From contig NC_089444.1 in assembly GCF_026210795.1 (NCBI RefSeq), positions 3,834,501 through 3,898,500 of the forward strand: DNA of 64,000 nucleotides, in the 5' to 3' direction. The position numbers and the translations under genes were made by a program. This DNA comes from Rhizophagus irregularis. Lineage: Eukaryota > Glomeromycota > Glomeromycetes > Glomerales > Glomeraceae. Position 1 is the first letter of the stretch; each line of letters begins with the position of its first letter. Of this stretch, positions 24,607 through 38,040 are shown piece by piece. Under the pieces are notes generated by a model that was not told the origin of the DNA, ran no database searches, and was given only the letters and a program-made list of their open reading frames with translations.

Positions 24607-25729
24607 TAATGATAGGTATCATTGTAGACTTATATATTTATATATATATATTGACGAAGTCTATCAAGCGAAAATGGCATCTTTGAGAAAACAAATTTGA
24701 GATATAGCAAGAGGCTGGTAGCAAATTCCTTTTTCAAAGATCTATTACGGCCTTTTTCAATGTAAGGATCAATGCCCATAATTTTTTCGTCCAATAACCT
24801 TCTATTATAACATACTTGAAGAAATTATAACATTTCAGTTTGTTGGAAAAAATTGCGTCTCGTGCGGAGCTTTAATTATAGGATTTTCTTTAAAGACTTC
24901 TATTGTGAGATCCTCCCATAATACTGCTGTATATGAAAAACTTTACATCTTCTAAAGAATAAATGTATTGTTTTCATTCAGAAGTCATTATAACAAATGT
25001 ATAAATTGAATGTCTTAACGGTAATTAGCATTATGTACTGTATTTAGTTATTATCGCTTTAAATAGGGCAATTAGGAAACATGTAGTGTATAGAGACCCT
25101 TGCGTGTAGTGTATGGTGATCTTTAGCTATGTACTGTGCACTGAGTGTACTGTACGTACATACATGGCAAATAAATGATACTAATTAAATCAAAACATAC
25201 GTAGAAAATAGGGGAGTTTAGTTTAGTCACGGGAGGGTAGAGTTTAGTTTACAGTACATTGTAATAGCCCGTGGCGTTGTATTACAATATTAATAAAGTT
25301 TATATTCAAAAAAAAAAGTCCGAAGTATAACATGCGGTTATCCATACCAAGTATAGTTATCATACTTAGTATACTTATCAATGTGACACTATACTATACA
25401 ACATTGGAGGTATATATCATACTCAATGTCGTTTAACCGATTAAAATTTTAAAATCAGACTCAGAAAACTCGCAAGCTTCGCGACTTTTAAATGTTAAAT
25501 ATGAACGCGTTTATATCTCATTCATGGATACTTGTTCTAGGAATCAGAAAATTTTTATTTAACGATGCTTTTACTAATAAAGTTTCGTTATCTTCCTTTT
25601 TTTTGAACGGCTGTTTTTGAAGGCCTTGAAGTGTATGTGTAAGCGATCTTTTTGGTAATTATATAAACTCATAATTATTTTGAGAAAAGTTAACGTTGTC
25701 TTAAATTAAAGTTTTCGTTGAAAATTCTC
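24607..25729. other. Intergenic, no gene seen
   Basis: No coding or RNA feature was recognised. Short GTGTA/GTACTG-rich stretches near 25080-25170 and 25240-25265 are the only local patterns. Confidence 0.4.
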
Positions 25730-26600
25730 AGATATGGTAACAAATTCAGCAAGAGGAGCTAGCTCTGTTTATACAGGCAAGTTTCGAAATTTTTTCGATC
25801 CTCTTTTTTAAAAAAAAATTTCCTGAATTTTTTTTTTATATTATTTGTAGGTTCTGACTCCCAATTATTGGATCTTGTACGAGTTTTTGAATAATCTTGA
25901 AAACAACATTAAAAAAATTTTTTTTAACTATTTTTTTCAGGTAAATTTTGAAACAAAAATTTCAAAATTTTAAGAAAAACAGTTTTAACATTATTCTTCT
26001 TTGTAGAAACATAATATTTTTGATATATGATAAAGATGTGTTTAATGATATTAAGATAAATTCATGCGAATTTTTCTTAGCGTTACAAGGAAATTCACAT
26101 GTGAGTAATTGCTGCCATAAGGTAATAAGCTTTGGAAAAATTTTTTTTTTTATAGAAATTTCGGCTTCAACTCAGATACGATAGGATAGGATAACATCAG
26201 AAAAGCCAAAGTAAGTTTCATTATGAAACTTCAATCCTTTTTATTTTTTATAAGAGAAGAAACCTTTTGTTTACGTTCTTCTATTTTCTTTTTTGCAGGA
26301 TTCGTGGAAAACTGTATTTCGTATGTATCAATGAAATGATTTTTTTTAATTGTTTTTTTTTAAAAGTCTTACTAACCATTTGTCTCTTTCTTTTAGACTT
26401 AGCGTTAGTAGGTCTTTGGAGTTTGGATGCGTAGAACTTTGGATTTTTTTAGACGTATTGGTTTTCAAATCTTAAATCTTGGTAAATATATTTTTTCTTT
26501 AATTTGTTTGTAGTAACAAACAACTACTCACACACACTTCGTTATTTTTTTCTTAGACAGCAGCTTCTATATTCTTTACACAGGATTTGGAGAGTTCTTT
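25730..26600 (+). other. Spliced-looking locus without a reading frame
   Basis: A run of strong plus-strand splice signals was found. Donors include GTGAGT at 26101, GTAAGT at 26212 and GTATGT at 26322. Acceptors with pyrimidine tracts end at about 25850, 25940, 26007, 26155, 26299 and 26397. The intron 26322-26397 has a consensus TACTAAC branch site. The putative exons are short, and the one at about 26156-26211 has stops in all three frames. Either this is a non-coding spliced transcript or the relic of a multi-exon gene. No product is proposed. Confidence 0.35.
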
Positions 26601-27129
26601 TTTTGTTTCTTTAATAGTATTGATAATTAAATCCAAAAGATGAAGAATGGCGAAAGAGAAATGAACGCATGCAAAGTAACTGCACGAAGAAATGAGGATA
26701 GAAGAGGATTAAATAAATCTTCTGGTAAACAAAACCGATAGTAAGATTGGAAGCATATTTATTTCGTTGAGAAATAGGAGAAGCAAGGAGAATTACACCT
26801 ATTTGAAGGAGAGTGAGTTTATTACTAAGAATAAGATTAATATCCACAATTCTTTGTCTGTTGAGACAAAAGTTCGGAGAACGTTAGATTAATCAGGTGA
26901 GGGATAATCATTGAAGTCAACGTATATAACTTATAATATATTTTACAACAATTTGTTACGATTCATATTAAATATACAATGTCAATAAATTAATATTACA
27001 ATTAATGTTATTCTGGCTATTGTACGAAGCCCTACAAGCCCAATAACGAGTATCTTATGATGGTTTGTATACAATGTATTGTAGTATTATTGTAATATTA
27101 ATTTCACGATGTATTTAGAAAATTTTAGG

Positions 27130-28190
27130 TTGTTACTTGTTAGCAAAGACTTGTTGCAATCACCTTTACCATACCAAAATTGAAGCACTTTCTCAATATA
27201 CTGTAAGACGACATAATAGAAAAAACAAACGAAATCTAGTAAGTATATTTTCTTTATATTTTTTTAGTGTGGCAAGTCCCTTTTCTTTAGGTTGCCTTTG
27301 TGAGATCACTCTTTTTGATGCAGTGAAAGGGTGACATTATATATATATATACAGAGTGATTCCAGTTTGATCCATGTTGCTTTTGCAAAAGTGGTTCTTA
27401 TGTAGCTCCACAAAGGATATACAACCTAGAGAAGTTTCTTTGAATAAGGTAAACTAATTCTGGAGGAAGAATTGGCTATACACTTTATTATAAAGAAACT
27501 TACACTTGATATGCTAAAGAATATCCTTTCTTACTTAATGAACACTTTCATTAACAAGATTTTCTATTTATTAAAGGATGATAACAAAGAAAACTTACCT
27601 TTTCCCCTGTAAAAAATTAAATAATTGTTCATTAAATGTTCAAAAGATGGTAATTATTTGTTGTTCATTAATTTTAATCTTATTTTTGGTTCACAGAGTA
27701 TACAAAGTCTAAGTACAAATTATAGGGACAAGTTAAAAAAAATGTCAAAAATAATTCTAACACTAACGACCAAATCGCTACCATTTGCACAAGTGGAGAC
27801 GATGACATCTTGGCCTTTGAAAACAATAGTAGACGGAGGTATTCCGGGAACACTGCCGTGACCCATCAGAAGCCGAGAAAAGGAGAAAAAAAAATGATAA
27901 CAAAAAGTAAACTATCTCTATTAGATTCCTAAGTTCCACTATGTAAAGAATTACTAGATGTCCATCTAATGTAGGCTGTATTATCAAAAAAGCTGTCACG
28001 GCGCGTATAAGGTTGCAATGGGTAATTTAGCGTCGAACGTCGCATTCTTTGATTGTGTGAAATCGAAGCTGTAGGTTGAAGTGCGTCCTGTTGATTACGA
28101 TCGCGTTTATTACGGTGATTTTTGAAGTAAAATTTCTTTTTCTTTTTGGTCACGTTAATAGTAGCTTCCCATTTTTGGACGAAACTCTCT
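27130..28190. pseudogene. Overlapping coding-like remnants on both strands
   Basis: Plus strand: a block at about 27139-27240 (Cys/His/Arg/Lys-rich, preceding a GTAAGT donor) and a block from about 27724 to 27929 (opening after an acceptor, with TSGDDDILAFENN and ending in a stop). Minus strand: a Lys/Arg/Asn-rich frame from about 28190 to 27929 with ESFVQKWEAT and a Gln/Ser-rich tail ending in a stop. The plus and minus blocks abut at about 27929. The minus-strand block has the feel of a transposase or a DNA-binding C-terminal part, but I cannot place it. None forms a complete gene. Confidence 0.3.
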
Positions 28191-28571
28191 AATGTTTCTA
28201 GTTATATTTACACAAGCAAGTTTCATATATTTAGCGATTGATCTAATCAGAGTATGACCCACGTGACGATTGACAATACACAAACGCGACTTATATAACA
28301 TGCCGGACAAAAATCGGATTTATTATTCATTTGTTCACATAAACGAAATATGTTTTTTTAAAAAAAGGTGAGCTTACACAAATTTTTTTATCTCTTTGTA
28401 ATTCATATTAGAAATTTTAGAGCTGCAACGGGTCACATTACTGCTGTACAATATAATAGATTTTCAATTATATTATTAGTAGGCAAACACATACGTCATT
28501 TCCCAGTTAAAACTTTCAATGAACCCAATTTTGTATAACTATATATAAATTTCAATAACGTCATTCTTAAA

Positions 28572-28745
28572 ATGGCTTCATTATTTCATTCCAACCGTTC
28601 GAAAGACCATATTAGATGATGCTGATGATTATAATGTTATTATTCAAGTAGGCGAGAATAACAATACAAAAGAATTTCGTGCACATTCAGTAATTTTACG
28701 TGCTCGTTCTCCTTATTTCAAAGGTGCTCTTTCATCTTGTTTTAC
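28572..28745 (+). pseudogene. Truncated BTB-domain gene copy with frameshift
   Basis: The ATG at 28572 opens the usual BTB N-terminus (MASLFHS--SKD). After 12-13 codons the frame must shift to continue into the BTB core: DDYNVIIQVGE, KEFRAHSVILRARSPYFKGALS. Similarity then ends abruptly and no BACK or TLDc part follows. It is a 5'-end fragment of the same family as the gene at 16346-17853, and it lies 0.7 kb upstream of the ZNFX1-like gene. Confidence 0.8.
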
Positions 28746-29445
28746 AAATAGAATTTATTACCCGGGAATTATTGTCTTTTTACTTTATAATTTTGCCGAT
28801 CATGTAACAAATTTTTATATAAAGTTTTTTTACAAGGCTATTTCTGATACAAAACTAACGACACAAAAAAGGGGTTGTTTCAATATTGAAATTTACATGT
28901 TTATATAAAATTAAACAATAGACATTTAAATTTTGAAAAGGGTTTTGGATTTCTTTAATCCTGAAACAAGCGTCTCAAACACTTTTGTCTCAATGTTTGT
29001 TTTTCATGGCGCAGCGCCGTTCACTACCAAAAATAGACTGCTTTTTTTTCATGCCCTTTACTTTAACCGGTAAACAAAATGATCTACTCATCATATACTA
29101 ATTATACTATCATACCTAACTATATTTGGGAACAATTAAACAATTAAACTAGTTGTTATGAAATGTCAAATTCAAATAAATTCATATGAAACTTTTAATT
29201 GTTAATAGTATTAGTACATAATAAAGACAAATTTAAGAAACAAAATTTGAAAATTATTTAAAGGGTCGTCATTTTCCAAGGAAATTCTTGATAGAAAGAA
29301 AAAATATTTTATTGTTAATTTTTAAAATTTAAATATCTTTTAAGTCACAATAACAATATTATATTATTACTTACAAATAACAAATATCACTGATTAACAC
29401 TTATAATTATATATAACTAAAGCATTTGTTCGAAAATTTACCATT
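28746..29445. other. Intergenic, upstream region of the helicase gene
   Basis: No gene was seen. GGCGCAGCGCC at about 29008-29018 is a short palindrome. AT-rich DNA leads to the ATG at 29446. Confidence 0.4.
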
Positions 29446-32400
29446 ATGTTTAAAAGGTCTGGTACTAATAATAACGATAATGATTATGCTGGAACAAGTG
29501 GTAGTGGTAATAATTTCAATGTTAGCGAAGTTATTGATGATACAGATCATAAATCTGACCGTGAGGTAGAAAAATATATGCCACCACATCGTAGAGAAAG
29601 TCGAAAGAATTATTCACCACCAAGACAAAGAAATTACTCGCCGCCAAGACAAAGAAATTACTCGTCACCAAGACAAAGGAATTATTCGCAACCAAGACAG
29701 AGGGATTACTCGTCACCAAGACAAAGGAATTATTTGCAACCTACACAAAGAAATTATTCTCCACCACCTAGACAAGGAAATTACTTGTCACCAAGACAAA
29801 GGGATTATTCGCCACCAAGACAAAGAAATTATTTGCAACCTACACAAAGAAATTATCCTCCACAATCACCTAGACAAGGGAATATTTTCAGCTTTTCCGA
29901 ACTAACACATAAAGGTAGTGACAAAATAATTTTTATTACTAACGGAGAAGAGATTAAAAATAGCGCTTGGAAAAGAGTGTTGAGGAAAAAGAATCCATTG
30001 AATCAAAATGATGTTAGAATTTTCGTTAGTTCAGCCTTATCAGCAACGGATTCTCAAGTAGATTATGGAGCAGAAGAATTAGTAACAGAATTGGGCAATC
30101 CTGATGGTCTTAAGAAATTAAGGGAAATCATAAATTTTCGCTCTATGTCATGTGATGCAGGACTTGATAAACGGGTATTATCTTTCCAATATGTCGTGTT
30201 ACCTTTACTAGGAGTATTAACTAGAACTACTATTACTGAATGTACTTTGGAAAATTACGTTCATGCCATCTTTATGGTTGTTTATACAAACCTTGTAAGT
30301 ATTACATTAATACTATAATTTATGTCAACATTTGAATTTTAATATCATAAAAAATTAAATAAATTAATAAATAAATAGGACTCTTTTCTTTATGATGGTG
30401 TGATGAAAATGTTGGAGACGTTAGTGCAACGTAATTCGCTTGTAGATAATTGCATTAGCGTGGAAGATTTATTATCTGAAGAACCATATTCATTTATTCC
30501 AACTTCGTAAGTAACCAAACACATATTATGTACAAAACCTGGTGGGGTACATTTAACTAATATTCCTTTAATTTATTAGTTTAGGAATATTTTTCCTAGT
30601 AATTGTGCGACTTCTTACAGAATTATTATATCGTGTCAAGGAAGCAACTATCAATGAGACAATGTGTAACATTGCTCGCGATTTACAGCGGCTAAAAGTT
30701 GACTACCAGCAATCAATTGAGCAACAACCATCACCTACCTCAACAGATCCATTAATTAATAATTTGGAAACTAGAAAATTATTTTTCGAGATATTAGAAA
30801 AAGAAATGAATATCATGAATAAAATGTTACCAATCATTGAAAAAACCTCTAAACGATTGAACTCAAAATTACAATTACGCGAAAAAGCTATAGCTAATGT
30901 GTTTTATGATCCACCTGGTGAACTATCAAATAATGGTAGAAGACACGATAATGACTTTGAAAGAATTTCAGAAATATCAATCATTCCTACAAAAGAAGAA
31001 GTGATGTGTGATCGTCAACCTTTTTTACCTTCTTCACTCCCTAACGCACCTCACTTTTTACCTGATGGAATGGAAAGATTATTTGATACACAATTTCGAC
31101 TTTTAAGAGAAGATATGTTAAATGTGATCCGTAGTGGAATATCAAACTTTATAACTGCATTAATAAATGATTGGTCATCTTCTAATAAAAATAGAGAATT
31201 AAAAAACATACAAGAAAAAGGAGGTAGATTTAGATATGATAATACTAGTGATTTACAAGTATATACAGGAATACAATTTGTTGATATTGTTTGTAATAGA
31301 AGAAAAGGATTTTCTTGTACTCTAAGATTTACTCCTCTAAATGTTCGTAGTGCAAGAAATTTAGAAGGTAGAATAGAATATTGGAGAAAATGTAAAAAGT
31401 TACAAGTTGGTAGTCTAGTTACTCTTTTATTGCCAAACAGAGATATTATACAAGCACAATCAAATAACTTTGTTAATGGTAATGTAAATAATTCTGATTT
31501 ATACTCACTTTATTTTGGTGTTGTTGTAACGAGAAAAGAAGAAGATTTAGCTGATTATGATCATGCTACGATTGGTATTAACTTTATTGATTCATCAATT
31601 TATCCTATTGCCTTGGACGAAATTTTAAATCGTGATAAAATAACTAAAAAGTCTTTAGAAAAAAGGTTTATGTTGGAATCAACTGGAGTTTATTTAGAAA
31701 CTTACATTCATACTCTTAAAACTCTTCAAAGTGCAAATCCTTCTCTTCTCCCTTTCGAAAAATATTTGGCTCCTGATCTTGATGATTTGAATAGAGAGAG
31801 TGAAATTGAGGTTGATAATCCTTTTTATACTAGAGCACCAGAATTTCAATTTGACCTGTCAGTGTTATGTAAAAACAAAGAACAAAGTTTAAAATTAAAT
31901 GTTGCTGATGCATCTACTCATGATGAAGTAGCGATAAATGTTGCTAATTATAGTAAATTAGATGAAACTCAAGGTATATAGCGTAATTTTTGTTCTTAAA
32001 GGTAATCAAATAACCTTTCAAAAATAATTATTAACTCTGTTTTGAACTTTCAATTGTAGCCAAAGCATTAATATTTGCTTTAACACGTGAAATTGCATTA
32101 ATTGAAGGTAAAGTATATTTTTTTTTTAACGACCAAAATTTTTCTTTTAATAAAATTAATAATTAACAGGTCCGCCTGGCACCGGTAAAACTGTGGTTGG
32201 TGTTGAAATAATGAAGGTGTTATTAGCCAAAGAAAATCGTAGAACACAAATTGGTCCTATTCTCACAATTTGTTTTACTAATCATGCTCTTGATCAATTT
32301 TTGGAGGTAATTATAAACTTTTAATTTTATATTCGTTTAATTGAATATTTAATTTTCTATTATATTCATATTCTCTTCTTTTTTTTTAGCATTTACTTGA

Positions 32401-35400
32401 TGAAAATATTAAAAATATAGTAAGATTAGGTGCTCGAACAAAATCTGAAAGGATTAAAGATTTTAATTTAGAAGTTCTTAGTAAAAACCATGCTCATAAT
32501 AATAAAATGTCCTATTTAATAGCAAAATTACATAGTGAATTAGAATCTATTGAAGATGCTGTTAATGATATGACAATTAGAAGATGGATGAAATGGGATG
32601 ATATACGAGAATATCTGATGATTGAAGAAAACAGTTTTTATAAAAAATTTACTCGCGTGACTAGCAGTGATTTACCTAGTTGGGTTTTAGGAACTAACGT
32701 GCAAGAATTATGTGATGATGAAATTTTATGTGATAGCGAGGAAAAATCTTGGAGTAATCATCAGGATAGAAGGAAGAAAAATTTATCAATATTTGAGAAA
32801 TGGACAAAATGTGAAGATATTAATACAATAAATAAGCGAAAGGAAGTTTTATTAAATATACAAAATAATAAGAAAGATAATAAGGACGATAAAAAAGTTG
32901 TAAGTAAAAATACATTTGAATTTTTAAAATACTATGAAGAGAGCGATGACGAATTACAAATTGATTATACAACGCAATGGATTGAAGATTATAATGAACC
33001 AAAATCAGATCGTCCTTTATCAGTGTTGTTAAATGATTATTCAATCTGGCAGATGTCAATATCAGAAAGACACAGACTTCACGATTATTGGCGTGTAAAG
33101 GTCCATAACGAGTTTGTAGAAAAATCATCAAAATTACAAAAAAGACATGAGAAAAAACGTAAAGAATTAAATAATATTTATGATATAGAAAGTCGTCAAA
33201 TACTATTAGAAAGTGATGTTATTGGTGTGACTACAAATGGGGCAGCAAAATATCAAGATTTAATTAGATCAATTGATCCTAAAATAATTATTTGTGAGGA
33301 AGCTGGAGAAGTTTTAGAAGCTCATATTCTTAGTGCATTAACTCCGTCAACTCAACATTTGATATTAATTGGGGATCATAATCAACTCCGACCTCATATT
33401 TCAACTTTTTCTCTTGGTATGGATTCAAAGACAGGAAGAAATTATCAATTAGATAAATCATTATTTGAAAGATTAGTTAACGGCGATAGGGCCAGTAAGG
33501 TTGAGAAATCTCAACTTTTAACTCAGAGACGTATGAGAAAGGGGGAGATCTCTGATCTTATTAGATATACACTTTATCCCAATTTAATTGATGGTGAAAA
33601 TACGGCAAAATATCCGAATGTATGTGGGGCCCAACATAACGTGTATTTTATCGACCATAGGCATCCGGAAGATAATTCTGATAGTGATTTGGCAATACAA
33701 TCTCATGTGAATACATATGAAGTAAAAATGGTAGTAGAGATGGTAAAATACTTTGTTAGGAATGGATATACTAAACCAGAAGATATAGCTGTACTTACTC
33801 CTTATCTAGGACAAATGATGAAAATTAAAGAGGCTTTGGCTAAATCATTCGTTGTTGTTATTGATGAAAGAGATGCACAAAATATTATTGAAATGGAAGA
33901 AGAACAAAAAGAAAATGAGAGTAATAAGAAAGGAAAAGATAGTATCGTTAAAAATACAAATGTTGCTACAACAAAATCATTAAATCATCAAGTAACTTTA
34001 AGAACAGTTGATAATTTTCAAGGTGAAGAAGCGAATATAGTTATTGTCTCGTTGGTTCGCAATGTTTCTAAATCTGGTGATTATGATTCTATCGGATTCC
34101 TCAAAAGTTCAAATAGAAGTAATGTGTTGTTATCACGTGCCCGTGAAGGAATGTATCTCATTGGTAATTCTGAAATGATGGCGACGAAATCTGAAGATGT
34201 ATGGGCTCCTGTAATTAATATGTTAAAAACACGAAACCCTCCACAAATTGGTTTTGGTATGCCAATTGTATGTAATCAACATCCTGATTACAAGAATATT
34301 ATTACTGAGTCGGAACAATTTGAACGATTTAGTCCAGATGGAGGATGCTATAAAAAATGTCAATTTATGCTTAATTGTGGGCACGCGTGTACTTATAAAT
34401 GTCATTCCGACGATCCTAAACATATTGGAATCAAATGCTTTCAACCTTGTCGAAAATTACAACCAGATTGTAGTCATCCATGTCCAAAACAATGCTTTGA
34501 AACTTGCGGAAGGTGTAATCATCTTATTGGTAAAGTTAAATTGCCTTGTAATCATGAGATACAAAATGGTAGATGTTGGCAAAATCAAGATAAAGAAACA
34601 CTCTATTGTAAAGAATTGGTTACAAAAAAACTACTAAACTGCGAACACTATAAAGAAATTCGAGTACGTAATTTTTTATATACTGTATATTTGATATTAA
34701 TAATGTTTTTAATCTGATATATTTATTGTTTATTTTCCTGTTTTAGTGTTCCAAGTCCGTTAAGAATGTTGAGTGTAGGGAAAAATGCAAAGAACTATTG
34801 AAGTGCGGACACGAGTGTTTAAATGAGTGTTCTGAATGTCAAAAATATTCCATATTACCTGAAAATTCTAAAAATGAAAACAAAGTCGAAAATATAAAAG
34901 AATTTAAACGAAACCAGCATGGAAAATGTAAGCATATATGTGAAAGATTATTATTTTGTGGACATATATGTAAACAATATTGTCATGAAGGAAATGATTG
35001 TCCACCATGTGAGAATAAATGTACTGTATCATGTGAACATGCAGCATGCAATAAAAATTGCGCTGAACCTTGTGTTGTATGTGCAGAGAAATGCTTATGG
35101 AAATGCAAGCATCAAGGAAAATGTGAGTTAAGCTGTGGTGCACCTTGTTATAGACTACCTTGTAATAAAAGATGTGACAAGAAATTTGAATGTGGACACA
35201 GATGTGCTGGAATTTGTGGTGAAACTTGTCCTTCAAACGATTTTTGTGTCAACTGTGCTTCTGAGAAGGTTAAGGATCAGGGTACGTTAAATTTTTTATT
35301 AATTTATTTATATGATTTTTTTCTAACCTTTAATTACTATTTATTTTTTAAAAAATAGTACCAGATGTGATAATGGGTACTAAGTTTAGTGAGATAGACT

Positions 35401-37077
35401 GGAATGAAGAAAGAATGGTTGTTCTATCTTGTGGTCATGTTTATACCATGGAAACAATGGACATGCTTGTGAAAATGGAAGAATATTATGAAGGTTCAAT
35501 TGAAAGAGGATGGACATCAATTAAAGCACTTCCAACCTCATCAAAGGATATAATAAAATGTCCTGCATGTAGAGCGCCAGTTAAAAATATCAGGAGGTAT
35601 GGGAGAATAATTAACAAGTACACTTTGGATGTACAAAACAAAAAATTCCTAAATAAATATAGTCATGAACTAAATGAAATCACTAAGCAAGTTATTATTC
35701 ACGAAGAAGAAATGAGAAATGGGAGAACTCAATTAATAAATGAATTGTATTACTCAAGGTTAAAGGAAGTAGTAATGTTTGAAAATCATAATACAAAATC
35801 ATCTGAAGTGAGTGAAGTCACACCTTATGATTATTTTGGAAATATTGAAAAGTATCATGGGTTTAGTAAAGCTATCAACGGAGTTTGGGTTAATCATGTT
35901 GAAAATTTATTAAGCTGCTATCAGAAATTAACTTCAATTATTCGTAACACAAAAATGCCACCATATAAAAAAGCTTTTGAAGCCGCCGTTTCGAGTTTGT
36001 AAGTATAAAACGAGTTATTTCCTGAGATGATTGTTTTAACATTTATTTATTTAAAGTAATTTTATTTTAGATACCAAGCTAAATCAAGTGGGTTATCAAG
36101 TTTTGCTTCCACTTCTTTAGGTTCTTCAATTTCCGAATCACAATTAACTTTCCAAGAAACATTTTCGCAAATGGGAATCTCAATACCACGAATAGATCAG
36201 AAAATTTATTTAGACGTATTTTTTGAAATTATCAATATACAAAAAATTCTATATCACGAAGTTTTATTCATAATTGAAAATGCAAAATATGCAAAATCAC
36301 ATTTATTTGCAATTTCGAAAAATAAAGAATGCAAAAAACTTTGGAAAATATTTGCCGAAAATTTGCAATATTCTACTCAAGAACATCTATATACGATAAA
36401 ACAGACAGCAGAATCATCTCATCATACCAGGCATTGTCTTTTAGCTAATGTAGAATTACTAGAATTATATACTAATATGCTTAAACTTCAGTTAAAATGT
36501 CCACCTAATGGAATTGTTGATAAAAAACTTCAAACAGATACTATAGAAAAATGCGAAGATACAAAGAGAGACGTTGTAAACATGATTGAATACTGTATAG
36601 GTAATGAGATTGAAAAAGAATTTAAAGATTATATCCTCAACAAGAGGTTAAGTGATTTACAGAAAAAGTGTGATGAAATTAAAACTTACGCTGAAGATTT
36701 AAACAAAACTATAACCTTTGAAGAAGAATTAGAAATTCATCGGGTCATGCAGACTGAATTTAATAACTCAGGTACGTTTAATCATTATACCAAAAGTTTC
36801 CTTTTAAAATAAATTTTTAATTCTTATTTTTATTGTTTAATTAGGTCATTGGTATGAATGCCCCAACGGCCATCCAGTAAGTAATTTTATTGCACTTTTT
36901 TTTAAAAAAATATATATACATATATACAGTATTAACAATTTTTTTTAGTATACGATCGGAGATTGTGGAAGAGCATGGGTCAAGAGTGTATGTCCAGATT
37001 GTAATGCTGAAATTGGTGGGGAGAGTCATCAGTTAACTGCTGGGAATAGAGAAAGACAGAATTTGGCAGCACCATAG
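29446..37077 (+). CDS. ZNFX1-like NFX1-type zinc-finger RNA helicase
   Basis: Eleven exons join in frame: 29446-30294, 30379-30506, 30580-31973, 32060-32107, 32170-32306, 32390-34663, 34747-35281, 35359-35998, 36071-36771, 36845-36876 and 36949-37077. The product is 2288 aa. In order it has a disordered head with eleven 8-residue repeats (residues 55-145), a helical armadillo-like region, and an inserted OB-like segment. The SF1 helicase spans about 790-1460: Walker A GPPGTGKT at 807, motif II EEAGE at about 1155, motif III GDHNQLRP at about 1180, DNFQGEE at about 1393 and LLSRAREG at about 1432. Cys/His-rich NFX1-type fingers follow to about 1788, then a RING-like CGH...CPACRAP segment. The end is an RZ-type finger (HWYECPNGHPYTIGDCGRAW...CPDC). 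The order matches ZNFX1, a conserved helicase of RNA surveillance, antiviral sensing and small-RNA inheritance in animals, with relatives in fungal RNAi. Function here is inferred from the family. Confidence 0.93.
29608..29880 (+). repeat. In-frame 24-bp tandem repeats in the helicase head
   Basis: Eleven consecutive units encode variants of NYSPPRQR (some NYLQPTQR, DYSSPRQR). Two late units are lengthened by one or two residues. The Arg/Tyr/Ser/Pro/Gln content is typical of RNA-binding or condensate-forming low-complexity tails. Units differ by synonymous and non-synonymous changes, so the array is not brand new. Confidence 0.85.
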
Positions 37078-37798
37078 TAAAAATATATAGTTATCATTGT
37101 CAATTTATTTGTTTATTATTTATAACATAATGTTCTTGTCTTTTTATTAAAACTCTTAAAATTCTGTTATCAGTATTAAATAGGTAACATACCAAGTACT
37201 TCTAAGATAATATCAATAGTCATTTTTTTACACACTAATAACATAGACTATTTGTAGCACATATATAGTATAAGTAAAATTATCGAAATTATCTCACTTT
37301 TTTAGATTTTTTTAACGCATAGTTACACACAATACAAATACTTCATTTACATTTATGTGTATCCATACCCTTATTTTCTATTAGAGCTTAATACACAAGT
37401 GAACTTCGAGATATGTAAGGACTTTAAAAAGTTATATTATACCATTTTATTTATTTTTTTTTTTTGCCGCGAACGCGACTTAAGGTGTATTGCTGCAATT
37501 TTATTGATTTAAGAGAAGCGAACTTAAACAAACTAATATACAACTAACATTCTGTACCTTTAGTTCGGCTCCTGGAACAACTGTAGCTTTCACCTTTATG
37601 CTTACAGCTCCAAATTAAATAAGGGATAATGGCTATGTCTGCTAAAATTTAGAGTCGTGGTACACTAAGTACATTTTTTGTAAAATAAAAGTTTAACTAT
37701 CTACAACAAGGCAGAAATGCCACATATACAAAGACTAGTCTAAAAATCTGACGAAAAGTCCAAAAGAACCCGAAAAGAAAATATTAGCATCCAACTAT

Positions 37799-38005
37799 TT
37801 ATTTTCCAAGGTATGGCCCTGTGTCTGGGACGTGTGAAGCTCTATCCAAAGGAAATGAATTCCTATCTTCGTCCCCGTCAGCGTTCTCTTCTTCTTGCAT
37901 GATCACGTTATACCATTTTATTTGCATTATGAGCAAAAATCGATATGCACAGATCGCTGTTGGTATCAGGTGATCACCATTTTTGTTTTTTGATTGGCCG
38001 CTATG
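37799..38005 (-). pseudogene. Orphan terminal-exon-like frame
   Basis: The minus strand stays open for 68 codons from 38005, just after a possible TTTAG acceptor, to the stop at 37799-37801. It ends with an acidic segment (MQEEENADGDED) and a Pro-rich tail. No upstream exon could be found; a perfect hairpin (38041-38091) lies where it should be. It is probably a leftover last exon, possibly of a transposon. No family was recognised. Confidence 0.3.
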
Positions 38006-38040
38006 CTAAATTAGGTTTCAAGTGATAGATGCCGTGATGC

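Noticed and set aside
26611..26847. 78-codon minus-strand frame
   Set aside because: Random-looking composition with no splice sites or domain; overlaps only AT-rich DNA.
34223..35236. Several frames on both strands of 70-129 codons inside the helicase gene
   Set aside because: They are shadows of the helicase exons 6 and 7 in other frames; the real frame is fixed by the helicase motifs and Cys spacing.
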